Assembly: GCA_017628395.1 (NCBI GenBank)
Contig: JAGBZD010000123.1
Span: 1 to 34,358 of the forward strand
DNA length: 34,358 nucleotides
Reading direction: 5' to 3'
From: Paludibacteraceae bacterium
Lineage (GTDB): Bacteria; Bacteroidota; Bacteroidia; Bacteroidales; Paludibacteraceae
Shown: positions 24,215 to 31,385 of the stretch, piece after piece
Layout of the letters: each line of letters opens with the position of its first letter
Numbering within the stretch: the first letter of the stretch is position 1
The notes under the pieces: generated by a model
Databases searched by the model: none
Told to the model about the DNA's origin: nothing
Seen by the model: the letters and a program-made list of their open reading frames with translations, nothing else
Position numbers and translations under genes: made by a program

Positions 24215-24802
24215 ATGAATAAACTTCAAATTGTAATCAATGTTGTACTTGTAGCCGCTGTGGCTGCATTATTTGTAATCGTTCTCAAAAATCCAAAGGC
24301 TGCTACTGCCGAACCAGTAGCGGTGGAGAATACAGGTAGCTTGCCTGTAGCATATCTCAATGTGGATAGCCTGCTTGTGAACTACACTTTTGCGCAAGAG
24401 GCAAGCGACAAACTCATGAGCAAACAAGAGGATGCGCGTGTGAAGATGAACACCAAACTGCGTACTTTCCAAAACGAAGTAGCCGACTTCCAACGCAAAC
24501 TCGAAAACAATGCCTTCCTGAGCCGTGAGCGCGCAGAAAAAGAGCAACAACGATTGGCAAAAAAAGAGCAAGAATTGCAAGAACTGGAAGCAAAACTCAC
24601 ACAGGACATCATGCTGGAGAACCAAAAACTCAACCTCCAATTGGCTGACTCGTTGAACAACTTCTTGAAAGAGTTTAATGCCGACGGACGCTTCCATATC
24701 ATCTTGAGCAACAGCGCAAAAGATAATGTCCTGATGGCTGGCGAGCAATACGACATCACCGATGAGGTAGTGGCTGGATTGAATGCGCGTTACAACAAAT
24801 AA
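24215..24802 (+). CDS. OmpH/Skp-family periplasmic chaperone
   Basis: The 195-residue protein has an N-terminal hydrophobic helix (residues about 5-25), which may be a signal peptide or a membrane anchor, then VAYLNVDSLLVNYTFAQEA and a long charged coiled coil (about 65-150), ending with strand segments FHIILSNSAKDNVLMAG. Skp-like proteins hold unfolded outer-membrane proteins in the periplasm. It lies 34 bp after the 35-bp array and 20 bp before the sugar transferase gene. No local promoter is recognised. Confidence 0.88.
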   Translation: MNKLQIVINVVLVAAVAALFVIVLKNPKAATAEPVAVENTGSLPVAYLNVDSLLVNYTFAQEASDKLMSKQEDARVKMNTKLRTFQNEVADFQRKLENNAFLSRERAEKEQQRLAKKEQELQELEAKLTQDIMLENQKLNLQLADSLNNFLKEFNADGRFHIILSNSAKDNVLMAGEQYDITDEVVAGLNARYNK

Positions 24803-24822
24803 TCGCTCATAATTCATCTTTT

Positions 24823-26349
24823 ATGCAAAGACATCTATTCTACAAACCTTATTGGAATTATCTCATCGCAGATGCTGTTGCGCTGATACTCAGCGTGGTA
24901 GTTGTGTTGTGGTGGTTTCCATTGTCCACGCAGATACCGTTTCAGAAATACGATGTCTTTGCCATTGTCTTTTCTGCCATTTGGCTACTGACGGGTTATC
25001 TCTCGCACCGATATGTACCTGTTAAGTACATGAAGATGGGCAAAGACATGCGTCGTCTGCTCTTTGCTGCCATTGTGACTTTTGGTGTGATGTATGGCTA
25101 TATGTGGCTATTGGCTAAAGAGAACTTCTCTATTTGGGTACTCCTTACGATATGGTTGGTCATGCTAACCATATCGTTGATTTATTTGGTCATCAAGCAC
25201 GCCTATCGCTATGCCTTGAACGAGGAGGACAAACCGCTGGAAGCACCTGCACGCATGGAGCAACCCGTACTCAAACAACCCAAGTTCTATGCCGATGACG
25301 AGAAAGAGGCGCTGCGTAATAGCATCTTGGAGTTTGCTACTCCTGCGGCTATCGCTTTCCTCGAAAAGCATATCACTTTGTATTCATCCAACACTTTTAC
25401 GCTGCGTTCTACCGAGTTGTATAACATTCAGAAGTTGCGTAATTATCGCTATGATACATTGGTCAATTTCATGCCGCTCAATCAAATCCGTGGCGTGAAC
25501 AAGTTGTTTGCTGCTGTCAATGACAAACTGCCTGACAACGGACTCTGGGTATGCTGCTACGAACCACAATCAGTCACCAAACGCAACATCTTGACCCGTT
25601 ACCCCAAGGTTATCAGTTGGATGTACTACATTGCTTTCTTCCTCTATAAGCGTGTATTGCCTAAGTTGTTTATGACTTCGCGTTTTTATTTCGACATCAC
25701 CGAAGGCAAAGACCGTGTGTTGAGTAAAGCCGAAGTGTTAGGACGCTTGTGCTATTGTGGCTTTGACATCGTGGACGAACGCAAGATTGGCGACCTCAAC
25801 TATGTGATTGCACGCCGCAAGTTCCGTCCTAAGACCATCGAACGCCGTGTGTATGGTATCTTTGTCAAACTGAATAGAGTAGGCAAGAACGGAAAACAGT
25901 TTAAGTTCTACAAACTGCGCACCATGCACCCATATTCGGAATTCCTGCAAGAGTATATCTACAACCGCTACTCCCTGCAAGAGGGTGGTAAGTTCAACCA
26001 CGATATTCGTGTGACTACCTTAGGGCGTATAGCGCGCAAGTATTGGATGGATGAATTGCCAATGATCATCAATCTGCTCAAAGGCGACATGAAATTAGTA
26101 GGTGTTCGCCCTATATCGAAACATTATTTCTCGCTCTATAGCCAAGAACTACAGGCAAAACGCGTCCATCATAAGCCGGGACTGCTGCCTCCTTTCTATG
26201 CCGATATGCCTAAGACACTGGACGAGATTGAGGCATCAGAGATGCGTTATCTGACCATGTGCGAACAAAGGGGCACATTCCTGACAGATTTTATCTACTT
26301 CTGGCGCATATGCTATACCATTCTTTTCAAACGCGCACGAAGCCATTAA
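24823..26349 (+). CDS. Membrane sugar transferase (undecaprenyl-phosphate type)
   Basis: The 508-residue protein has four N-terminal membrane segments (within residues about 10-130), a middle region of unknown fold, and a C-terminal bacterial sugar transferase domain: FKFYKLRTMHPYSEF, then YWMDELPMIINLLKGDMKLV and GVRPIS. These match the catalytic core of WcaJ/WbaP-type enzymes that put the first sugar phosphate on undecaprenyl phosphate. The usual hydrophobic hairpin directly before the core is not obvious. It may prime capsule, exopolysaccharide or O-antigen. It is followed by the Wzi-like and GT2 genes, supporting surface polysaccharide synthesis. Confidence 0.85.
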   Translation: MQRHLFYKPYWNYLIADAVALILSVVVVLWWFPLSTQIPFQKYDVFAIVFSAIWLLTGYLSHRYVPVKYMKMGKDMRRLLFAAIVTFGVMYGYMWLLAKENFSIWVLLTIWLVMLTISLIYLVIKHAYRYALNEEDKPLEAPARMEQPVLKQPKFYADDEKEALRNSILEFATPAAIAFLEKHITLYSSNTFTLRSTELYNIQKLRNYRYDTLVNFMPLNQIRGVNKLFAAVNDKLPDNGLWVCCYEPQSVTKRNILTRYPKVISWMYYIAFFLYKRVLPKLFMTSRFYFDITEGKDRVLSKAEVLGRLCYCGFDIVDERKIGDLNYVIARRKFRPKTIERRVYGIFVKLNRVGKNGKQFKFYKLRTMHPYSEFLQEYIYNRYSLQEGGKFNHDIRVTTLGRIARKYWMDELPMIINLLKGDMKLVGVRPISKHYFSLYSQELQAKRVHHKPGLLPPFYADMPKTLDEIEASEMRYLTMCEQRGTFLTDFIYFWRICYTILFKRARSH

Positions 26350-26373
26350 CCCTCTCACCTAATAAACTGTAAG

Positions 26374-28158
26374 TTGAAAAAGTATTTTTTAATAATAGTA
26401 TTGTGTGTGTCCTCATGGGCAATGGCGCAGAATATTCCTGTGTCGCTGAGTTATACCCGTTTGTATGATTATTTAGACGAACTCATCACCGACGGTGTTA
26501 TCACCCACCAAACAGCCGTCAGACCTTATACACGCAGCCAAGTAGCCGCTATGCTCGAACAAGCCCAACAAGCGGATACATTACTCAATATGCGCCAGAA
26601 GAAGGACTTGTTGTTTTATCTCAATGAGTTTGCTTTGGAGCGCGATACGATGGTTAATAACTATGTGCAATACACCGACCATAGTACTTTCTCGCTCTCG
26701 TTGGCAGATCCGCAGTTTAGTTATAAGACACGCGATAATAATTTTAAACTCCGTTTCCGTCCGATCTTAGGTGGCAATATCACAGCCAGCAAGAAAGGTG
26801 CTATCTTCCATCGTTGGTACGGTGCTGAACTGCAAATGGACATAGCCAATCACCTCAGTATTTGGGGTAGCCTGCGCGATAATTCATGGAGCGGAGATTG
26901 GCTAAGTAAGAAGTATTTTCCTACCGATATAGCACGAATATACGGTGCGCGCATTCATTATGGTGCTTCGCAACAACAGCCCGCACTCACGCCATTAGCA
27001 GGTGTGCAATACAAAGAGGCTAATTATGGTGGCGACTTCTCCGATTCACGAGGCGGAATCAACCTCTATACTTGGTGGGGTAGTATAGGCATTCAACGCG
27101 AGAACATCACATGGGGTACTGCCTATCATGCTTCCAATATTCTGTCGGGTAGAAACCCTGCGGCGCCTATGATTACCTTGCAACTCACACCCTGCAAGTG
27201 GTTCCAATTTGACTATTTCCATGCGTGGTTAGTGTCTAATGTGCTGGATTCTACCTATTTTTATTTGGAGCATACAGCAGGCAGTGCAGAACCTGTAGCC
27301 AACTACCGCCCGTACAACAAGTTTATGGCGGCAAATATGTTCACTTTCACGCCGATTAAGCACTTGTCTTTTTCTGTGGGTAACTCCATTATCTATGCCG
27401 AACAAACCATTCAAGCCGCATACTTGATACCGATTGCATTCTATAAGTCTTTGGATCACTTGCTAACCAAGGGTATTAGAACGCAAAACCAAAACTCACA
27501 AGTCTTTGCTTCAGTGTCTGTTCGCCCTGTAGAGCACTTGCACCTCTATGGGTCGTTCTTTGTGGATGAAGTCAAATTCAAACGCTTCAAACCCAGCTAT
27601 CCAGAGAAGAATCCTATCTCCTATTTGGTGGGCTTCAATTGGTCGGGTTGGCCAATCAAAGGATTGAGTCTGAAGGGCGAGTTTATGCGCTCTTATATCG
27701 CATGTTATACCCATTCTATAGATGTATTGGCGTGGACTTCCAATAGCTATAATATGGGGCATTACATGGGCGATAATGCGCAGTCTATCTATGCGGAATT
27801 GGCATATCGACCCGTACGCGGATTGCTGCTAAAGATGAGTTATACCAACGATATAAAGTATAACTCCTATGCTTATCAACGAGACAATATCGGCGAAACC
27901 ATATCGCAAAAACCCTTTGACCACTGTATTTATCGCAACAATGAAGTGCGATTGGACGGTATCTTTGAGCCACATCCGAATATGTATCTCACTTTGTCGG
28001 TGGGGTATAATCATGCGCAAGGCTTCGATAACCTGAAGGAAAACGCCCTCCCCAGCGAAGATATAGGCAATGCGCAGTATTATTTAGATAAGTTCTGCCC
28101 ATTGTACTATCAAGGCAAAAACTTGTATGTACAAGGCGCATTCTCCTTTGGTTTCTAA
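26374..28158 (+). CDS. Capsule assembly Wzi-family outer-membrane protein
   Basis: The 594-residue protein starts with TTG at 26374. No ATG precedes it in frame, and this start gives a clean signal peptide MKKYFLIIVLCVSSWAMAQ. The body shows a helical N-terminal region (LYDYLDELITDGVI), then many beta strands of an 18-stranded-barrel type protein, ending NLYVQGAFSFGF with a terminal aromatic residue. The Wzi family binds capsular polysaccharide at the cell surface. Its place between a sugar transferase and a glycosyltransferase fits. Confidence 0.85.
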   Translation: MKKYFLIIVLCVSSWAMAQNIPVSLSYTRLYDYLDELITDGVITHQTAVRPYTRSQVAAMLEQAQQADTLLNMRQKKDLLFYLNEFALERDTMVNNYVQYTDHSTFSLSLADPQFSYKTRDNNFKLRFRPILGGNITASKKGAIFHRWYGAELQMDIANHLSIWGSLRDNSWSGDWLSKKYFPTDIARIYGARIHYGASQQQPALTPLAGVQYKEANYGGDFSDSRGGINLYTWWGSIGIQRENITWGTAYHASNILSGRNPAAPMITLQLTPCKWFQFDYFHAWLVSNVLDSTYFYLEHTAGSAEPVANYRPYNKFMAANMFTFTPIKHLSFSVGNSIIYAEQTIQAAYLIPIAFYKSLDHLLTKGIRTQNQNSQVFASVSVRPVEHLHLYGSFFVDEVKFKRFKPSYPEKNPISYLVGFNWSGWPIKGLSLKGEFMRSYIACYTHSIDVLAWTSNSYNMGHYMGDNAQSIYAELAYRPVRGLLLKMSYTNDIKYNSYAYQRDNIGETISQKPFDHCIYRNNEVRLDGIFEPHPNMYLTLSVGYNHAQGFDNLKENALPSEDIGNAQYYLDKFCPLYYQGKNLYVQGAFSFGF

Positions 28159-28167
28159 CCCCCCCGC

Positions 28168-28216
28168 CTTTACACTTTACACCATACACTTTACACCATA
28201 CACTTTACACCTCTAA
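28168..28216 (+). repeat. Heptad repeat, seven units, ending at a start codon
   Basis: ctttaca and ccataca alternate in strict 7-bp register (two ctttaca, then ccataca/ctttaca twice, then cctctaa). The last unit ends at the base before the ATG of the GT2 gene. Confidence 0.85.
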
Positions 28217-29245
28217 ATGTCTTGCAGCGTAATCATACTCAATTGGAATGGCGAAGCAATGTTGCGCCGTTTTTTGCCCTCTGTGATTGCCCATACGCAG
28301 TCGGATGGTGTGGAGATTGTGGTCGCAGATAATGGCTCTACGGACGATTCGTTGGCGTATGTGCGTACATTGCCCGAGGTACGAGTGATAGCATTAGAGC
28401 AGAATTATGGTTTTGCAGAAGGGTATAACCGCGCGATTGCGCAAGTAGAATCGGAGTATGTGGTATTGCTCAATTCGGATGTAGAAGTCACTCACGGCTG
28501 GCTGGACACCTTATTAGATTACGCGCGTACGCACGAGGAGGTGGCAGCGCTCCAACCCAAAGTACGCAGTTGGCATTCTAAGGAGAAGGCAATGACCAGT
28601 GGCAGTAACGCTATATGCTTCGAGCATGCTGGTGCGGCAGGAGGTATGTTGGATTGTTTGGGCTATCCTTATTGCCGTGGGCGTTTGCTCACGCATTTGG
28701 AGGAAGATAATGGTCAGTATGATACGCCTGTTCCTATTTTCTGGGCATCGGGTGCATGTATGTTGATTCGCCGCAATGTGTATATTAAAGAGGGTGGGTT
28801 AGACGCTGAGTTCTTTGCTCACCAAGAGGAGATAGACCTCTGCTGGCGACTCAATAGCCGTGGTTATAAGGTGATGGCTGTGCCTCAATCGGTGGTCTAT
28901 CATGTGGGAGGAGGAACATTGGGATACGAGAGTCCAAGAAAAACGTTCTTAAATTTCCGCAACAATCTGTTGATGCTTTATAAGAATCTTCCTACTGCCA
29001 AATGGCTATTGGTCATGCTCGTTCGTCTGCCATTGGACTATGTAGCTGCATTGCAAATGCTCTTAAATGGCAAGTGGCTGAATTTCAAAGCGGTGTGTCA
29101 AGCAAGATGCGCGTTTTTGCGATTGCGAACAAAATATAAAAGTATAAGGAAAGATAATCTTCGCAAATCAAAAATCGCTTATCCTGCTACCATATGCAGA
29201 AGGAGTATCATCTTTGATTACTATCTGTTTGGAAAAAGAAAATGA
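28217..29245 (+). CDS. Family 2 glycosyltransferase (rhamnosyltransferase-like)
   Basis: The 342-residue GT-A enzyme shows SVIILNWNGEAMLRRFLPS, VVADNGSTDDSL, the VVLLNSDVEV segment (metal-binding region), FWASGACMLIRR and FAHQEEIDLCWRLNSRGYK. These are typical of the WcaA/RfbF-like GT2 group that transfers sugars during polysaccharide assembly. The C-terminal 60 residues are basic with a possible membrane-associated helix. It closes the envelope gene run. The rimP promoter follows 18 bp after its stop codon. Confidence 0.9.
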   Translation: MSCSVIILNWNGEAMLRRFLPSVIAHTQSDGVEIVVADNGSTDDSLAYVRTLPEVRVIALEQNYGFAEGYNRAIAQVESEYVVLLNSDVEVTHGWLDTLLDYARTHEEVAALQPKVRSWHSKEKAMTSGSNAICFEHAGAAGGMLDCLGYPYCRGRLLTHLEEDNGQYDTPVPIFWASGACMLIRRNVYIKEGGLDAEFFAHQEEIDLCWRLNSRGYKVMAVPQSVVYHVGGGTLGYESPRKTFLNFRNNLLMLYKNLPTAKWLLVMLVRLPLDYVAALQMLLNGKWLNFKAVCQARCAFLRLRTKYKSIRKDNLRKSKIAYPATICRRSIIFDYYLFGKRK

Positions 29246-29262
29246 TTTTTTTTGCGCAAATA

Positions 29263-29294
29263 TTTGCATATATCACAAAAAAGTAGTACCTTTG
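29263..29294 (+). promoter_or_regulatory. Promoter of the rimP-nusA-infB operon
   Basis: TTTG (29263-29266), 20-nt spacer beginning CATATATC and ending GTAG, TACCTTTG (29287-29294) followed by CA. Confidence 0.88.
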
Positions 29295-29308
29295 CAGTCG
29301 AAATGAAT

Positions 29309-29332
29309 GAGGGGACCCGAAACGGTTCCCTC
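29309..29332 (+). promoter_or_regulatory. Hairpin in the rimP 5' leader
   Basis: gaggggacc pairs with ggttccctc (9 bp, one wobble, loop cgaaac) 22 bp before the rimP ATG and a few bases after the expected transcription start. No U-run follows, so it is not a terminator by itself. It could stabilise the mRNA or bind a regulator. Confidence 0.55.
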
Positions 29333-29353
29333 AATTTTATAAATCGAAGCATT

Positions 29354-29821
29354 ATGATAGATAAACAATTGGTACAAAATCTCATTCTTGAGAAGTTGCA
29401 AGGCACGGAGTATGAGTTGATTACCCTGAAGATTAGTGCTCAAAACGAGATCCTGATTGAGGTAGATAAGTTAGACGGTGTGGATGTGGAGTTTTGTGCA
29501 CAGGTGAATCACTATTTGGTGGAGCAACTGGAGGCGCAAGGCATGGATGACTACTCATTGGAAGTAGGTAGTGTGAGTTTGACTGCGCCATTCATAACGA
29601 AAATGCAATACGAGAAACATCTCAACCACGATGTAGAGGTATTAGCAGCTGATGGCAAGAAATACCGTGGCGTGCTGGTGAGTGTGGACGAAGAGAGTTT
29701 TGCTATTGACACCGAGGTGATGGTAGCAGTAGAAGGCAAAAAACGCAAACAAAAAGAGATTCAGACCCTCACTTTCGCTTACAACGCAGTCAAGTACACC
29801 AAATACGATTTGAAATTTTAG
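29354..29821 (+). CDS. rimP: Ribosome maturation factor RimP
   Basis: The 155-residue protein helps assemble the 30S ribosomal subunit. The start MIDKQLVQNLILEKLQG was chosen over an in-frame ATG at 29303, which would lie within a few bases of the transcription start. Seen: the VEFCAQVNHYLVEQLEAQ helix and DYSLEVGSVSLTAPF, matching the family pattern YxLEVSSPGLxRPL with S-V-S instead of S-S-P-G. The C-terminal domain (KKYRGVLVSVDEESF) is SH3-like. It precedes nusA and infB, the usual order. Confidence 0.93.
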   Translation: MIDKQLVQNLILEKLQGTEYELITLKISAQNEILIEVDKLDGVDVEFCAQVNHYLVEQLEAQGMDDYSLEVGSVSLTAPFITKMQYEKHLNHDVEVLAADGKKYRGVLVSVDEESFAIDTEVMVAVEGKKRKQKEIQTLTFAYNAVKYTKYDLKF

Positions 29822-29847
29822 AATAATAACAATAAACATTTAAATTA

Positions 29848-29978
29848 CCTCCGACGGCAAGGAGGAGTCTCCCTCGAAAACATCCGAGAGCTTCGTGAGC
29901 TCGAGGATAGAGTGGAGGCATCGAGCGCCCTAACGACGACGCGGTCGTCGGTCAATGCGCGAGATTGCCGAACACGAA
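29848..29978 (+). promoter_or_regulatory. Structured leader, copy 1, upstream of nusA
   Basis: The 131-nt element fills the rimP-nusA gap and ends at the nusA ATG. Predicted parts: hairpin A (cctcc 29848-29852 with ggagg 29861-29865); hairpin B (atcc-ga-gagct, loop tcgtg, agctc-ga-ggat, 29882-29908) with tandem G-A mismatches; stem P3 (ggcatc 29917-29922 with gattgcc 29963-29969, then ga/ga, then gcgc/gcgc) enclosing hairpin C (cgacgac-gcg-gtcgtcg, 29934-29950). A near-copy lies before infB with compensated changes in hairpins B and C. An AUG at 29955 is in frame with nusA. Confidence 0.85.
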
Positions 29979-31235
29979 ATGGCAACAAAACAACAACAAT
30001 CAATCAACTTGATTGACATTTTTTCAGAGTTCAAAGAACTCAAAAACATTGACCGCCAAACATTTATCAATGTATTGGAGGACTCTTTTCGCAATGTGAT
30101 TACCAAAATGTATGGTACCGATGCGAACTACGATGTGATTATCAACCCAGACAAAGGCGACTTGGAGATCTACCGCAACCGTCTCGTTATGGAGGACGAC
30201 GATGTGGCTAACCCAGAGACACAAGTGGGTATCACCGAGGCGTTGGAATTGGATGACGAGGCAGAAATCGGTGAGGAAGTAACAGACAAAGTGGAGTTTG
30301 CTTCATTTGGTCGCCGTATGATCCTGAACCTCCGTCAGACTTTGGCAAGCCGTATCTTGGATTTGCAAAAGGAGAACTTGTATATTCGCTATTCTGAGAT
30401 GTTGGGTCAGGTTGTTAGCGGTGAGTTGTATCAAGTATGGAAAAAAGAGATGCTCTTGCTCGATGATGAAGGCAACGAACTCTACTTGCCTAAGCAAAAC
30501 CAAATCCCAACCGACTTCTATCGCAAGGGTGATACCGTGCGTGCCGTAGTGGTACAAGTGGATAACAAAAACCAAAATCCTAAGATCATTCTTTCTCGTA
30601 CTTCACCATTATTCTTGCAACGCCTTTTCGAGCAAGAGGTACCAGAGGTACACGACGGACTGATTGCTATCAAGAATATCGCCCGTATCCCAGGCGAGCG
30701 TGCGAAAGTGGCTGTAGAGTCTTTTGACGATCGTATTGACCCAGTAGGCGCATGCGTGGGTATTAAGGGTGCGCGTATTCATGGTATCGTACGCGAATTG
30801 CGCAATGAGAATATTGATGTTATTCACTATACATCTAATATCAACTTGTATGTGCAACGCGCCTTGGCACCAGCTAAAATCTCTTCTATGACCGTTAACG
30901 AGGAGGAGAAGAAAGTGGATGTTTATTTGCAACCAGACGAGGTGTCACTCGCAATCGGTAAGGGCGGTTACAACATCAAGTTGGCAAGCATGCTCACTGG
31001 CTATCAAATTGATGTATATCGTGAGATGGACGAGGCAGACAACGAGGACATTTATTTGGACGAGTTTAATGACGAAATCGATCAATGGGTATTGGATGCA
31101 TTCAAAGCCATTGGTTTGGATACCGCTAAGGCAGTTCTGGGCGTAGAGAAAGCCGAACTCATCAAGCGTGTTGACCTTGAGGAAGAGACAATCGATGAGG
31201 TTGTTGCAATCCTTGCGGCTGAATTTGAAGACTAA
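29979..31235 (+). CDS. nusA: Transcription termination/antitermination factor NusA
   Basis: The 418-residue RNA polymerase-binding factor has an N-terminal domain (IDIFSEFKELKNIDRQTFIN, LEDSFRNVITKMYG), an S1 domain (residues about 135-200, GQVVSGELYQVWKKE) and two KH domains (IKNIARIPGERAKVAVES and VSLAIGKGGYNIKLASMLTG), ending in an acidic tail. I start at the ATG at 29979 (MATKQQQSINLID), as in relatives; an in-frame ATG at 29955 lies inside the conserved leader and adds eight residues. NusA sits between two copies of the leader element and could itself affect its folding or readthrough (inference). Confidence 0.96.
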   Translation: MATKQQQSINLIDIFSEFKELKNIDRQTFINVLEDSFRNVITKMYGTDANYDVIINPDKGDLEIYRNRLVMEDDDVANPETQVGITEALELDDEAEIGEEVTDKVEFASFGRRMILNLRQTLASRILDLQKENLYIRYSEMLGQVVSGELYQVWKKEMLLLDDEGNELYLPKQNQIPTDFYRKGDTVRAVVVQVDNKNQNPKIILSRTSPLFLQRLFEQEVPEVHDGLIAIKNIARIPGERAKVAVESFDDRIDPVGACVGIKGARIHGIVRELRNENIDVIHYTSNINLYVQRALAPAKISSMTVNEEEKKVDVYLQPDEVSLAIGKGGYNIKLASMLTGYQIDVYREMDEADNEDIYLDEFNDEIDQWVLDAFKAIGLDTAKAVLGVEKAELIKRVDLEEETIDEVVAILAAEFED

Positions 31236-31256
31236 TTAAGTATAAATGATAAAACC

Positions 31257-31385
31257 CCTCCGACGGCAAGGAGGAGTCTCCCTCGTAAACATCCGAGAAG
31301 CTCGTGGCTTCGAGGATAGAGTGGAGGCATCGAGCGCCCTAATGACGCTGGCGTCAGTCAATGCGCGAGATTGCCGAATACGAAT
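31257..31385 (+). promoter_or_regulatory. Structured leader, copy 2, upstream of infB
   Basis: The 129-nt near-copy of the nusA leader ends at the infB ATG. Hairpin B here is gaagc-tcgtg-gcttc (31297-31311), with three base pairs changed on both sides relative to copy 1. Hairpin C is tgacg-ctgg-cgtca (31343-31356), shorter by two nucleotides on each side. Hairpin A, the tandem G-A loops and stem P3 are unchanged. An AUG at 31361 opens an 11-codon frame overlapping the infB start. Confidence 0.85.

Noticed and set aside
23883..24229. Three overlapping minus-strand open frames of 78-111 codons in the 35-bp array
   Set aside because: They exist because the repeat contains no stop on that strand in any frame. 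There is no promoter, signal or family resemblance, so I treat them as a consequence of the array.
29848..31385. The leader pair as a pair of insertion-sequence ends or a CRISPR-like repeat
   Set aside because: There are only two copies, each in the same orientation and ending at a start codon. There are no terminal inverted repeats or target duplications, and nusA between them is an ordinary operon gene.
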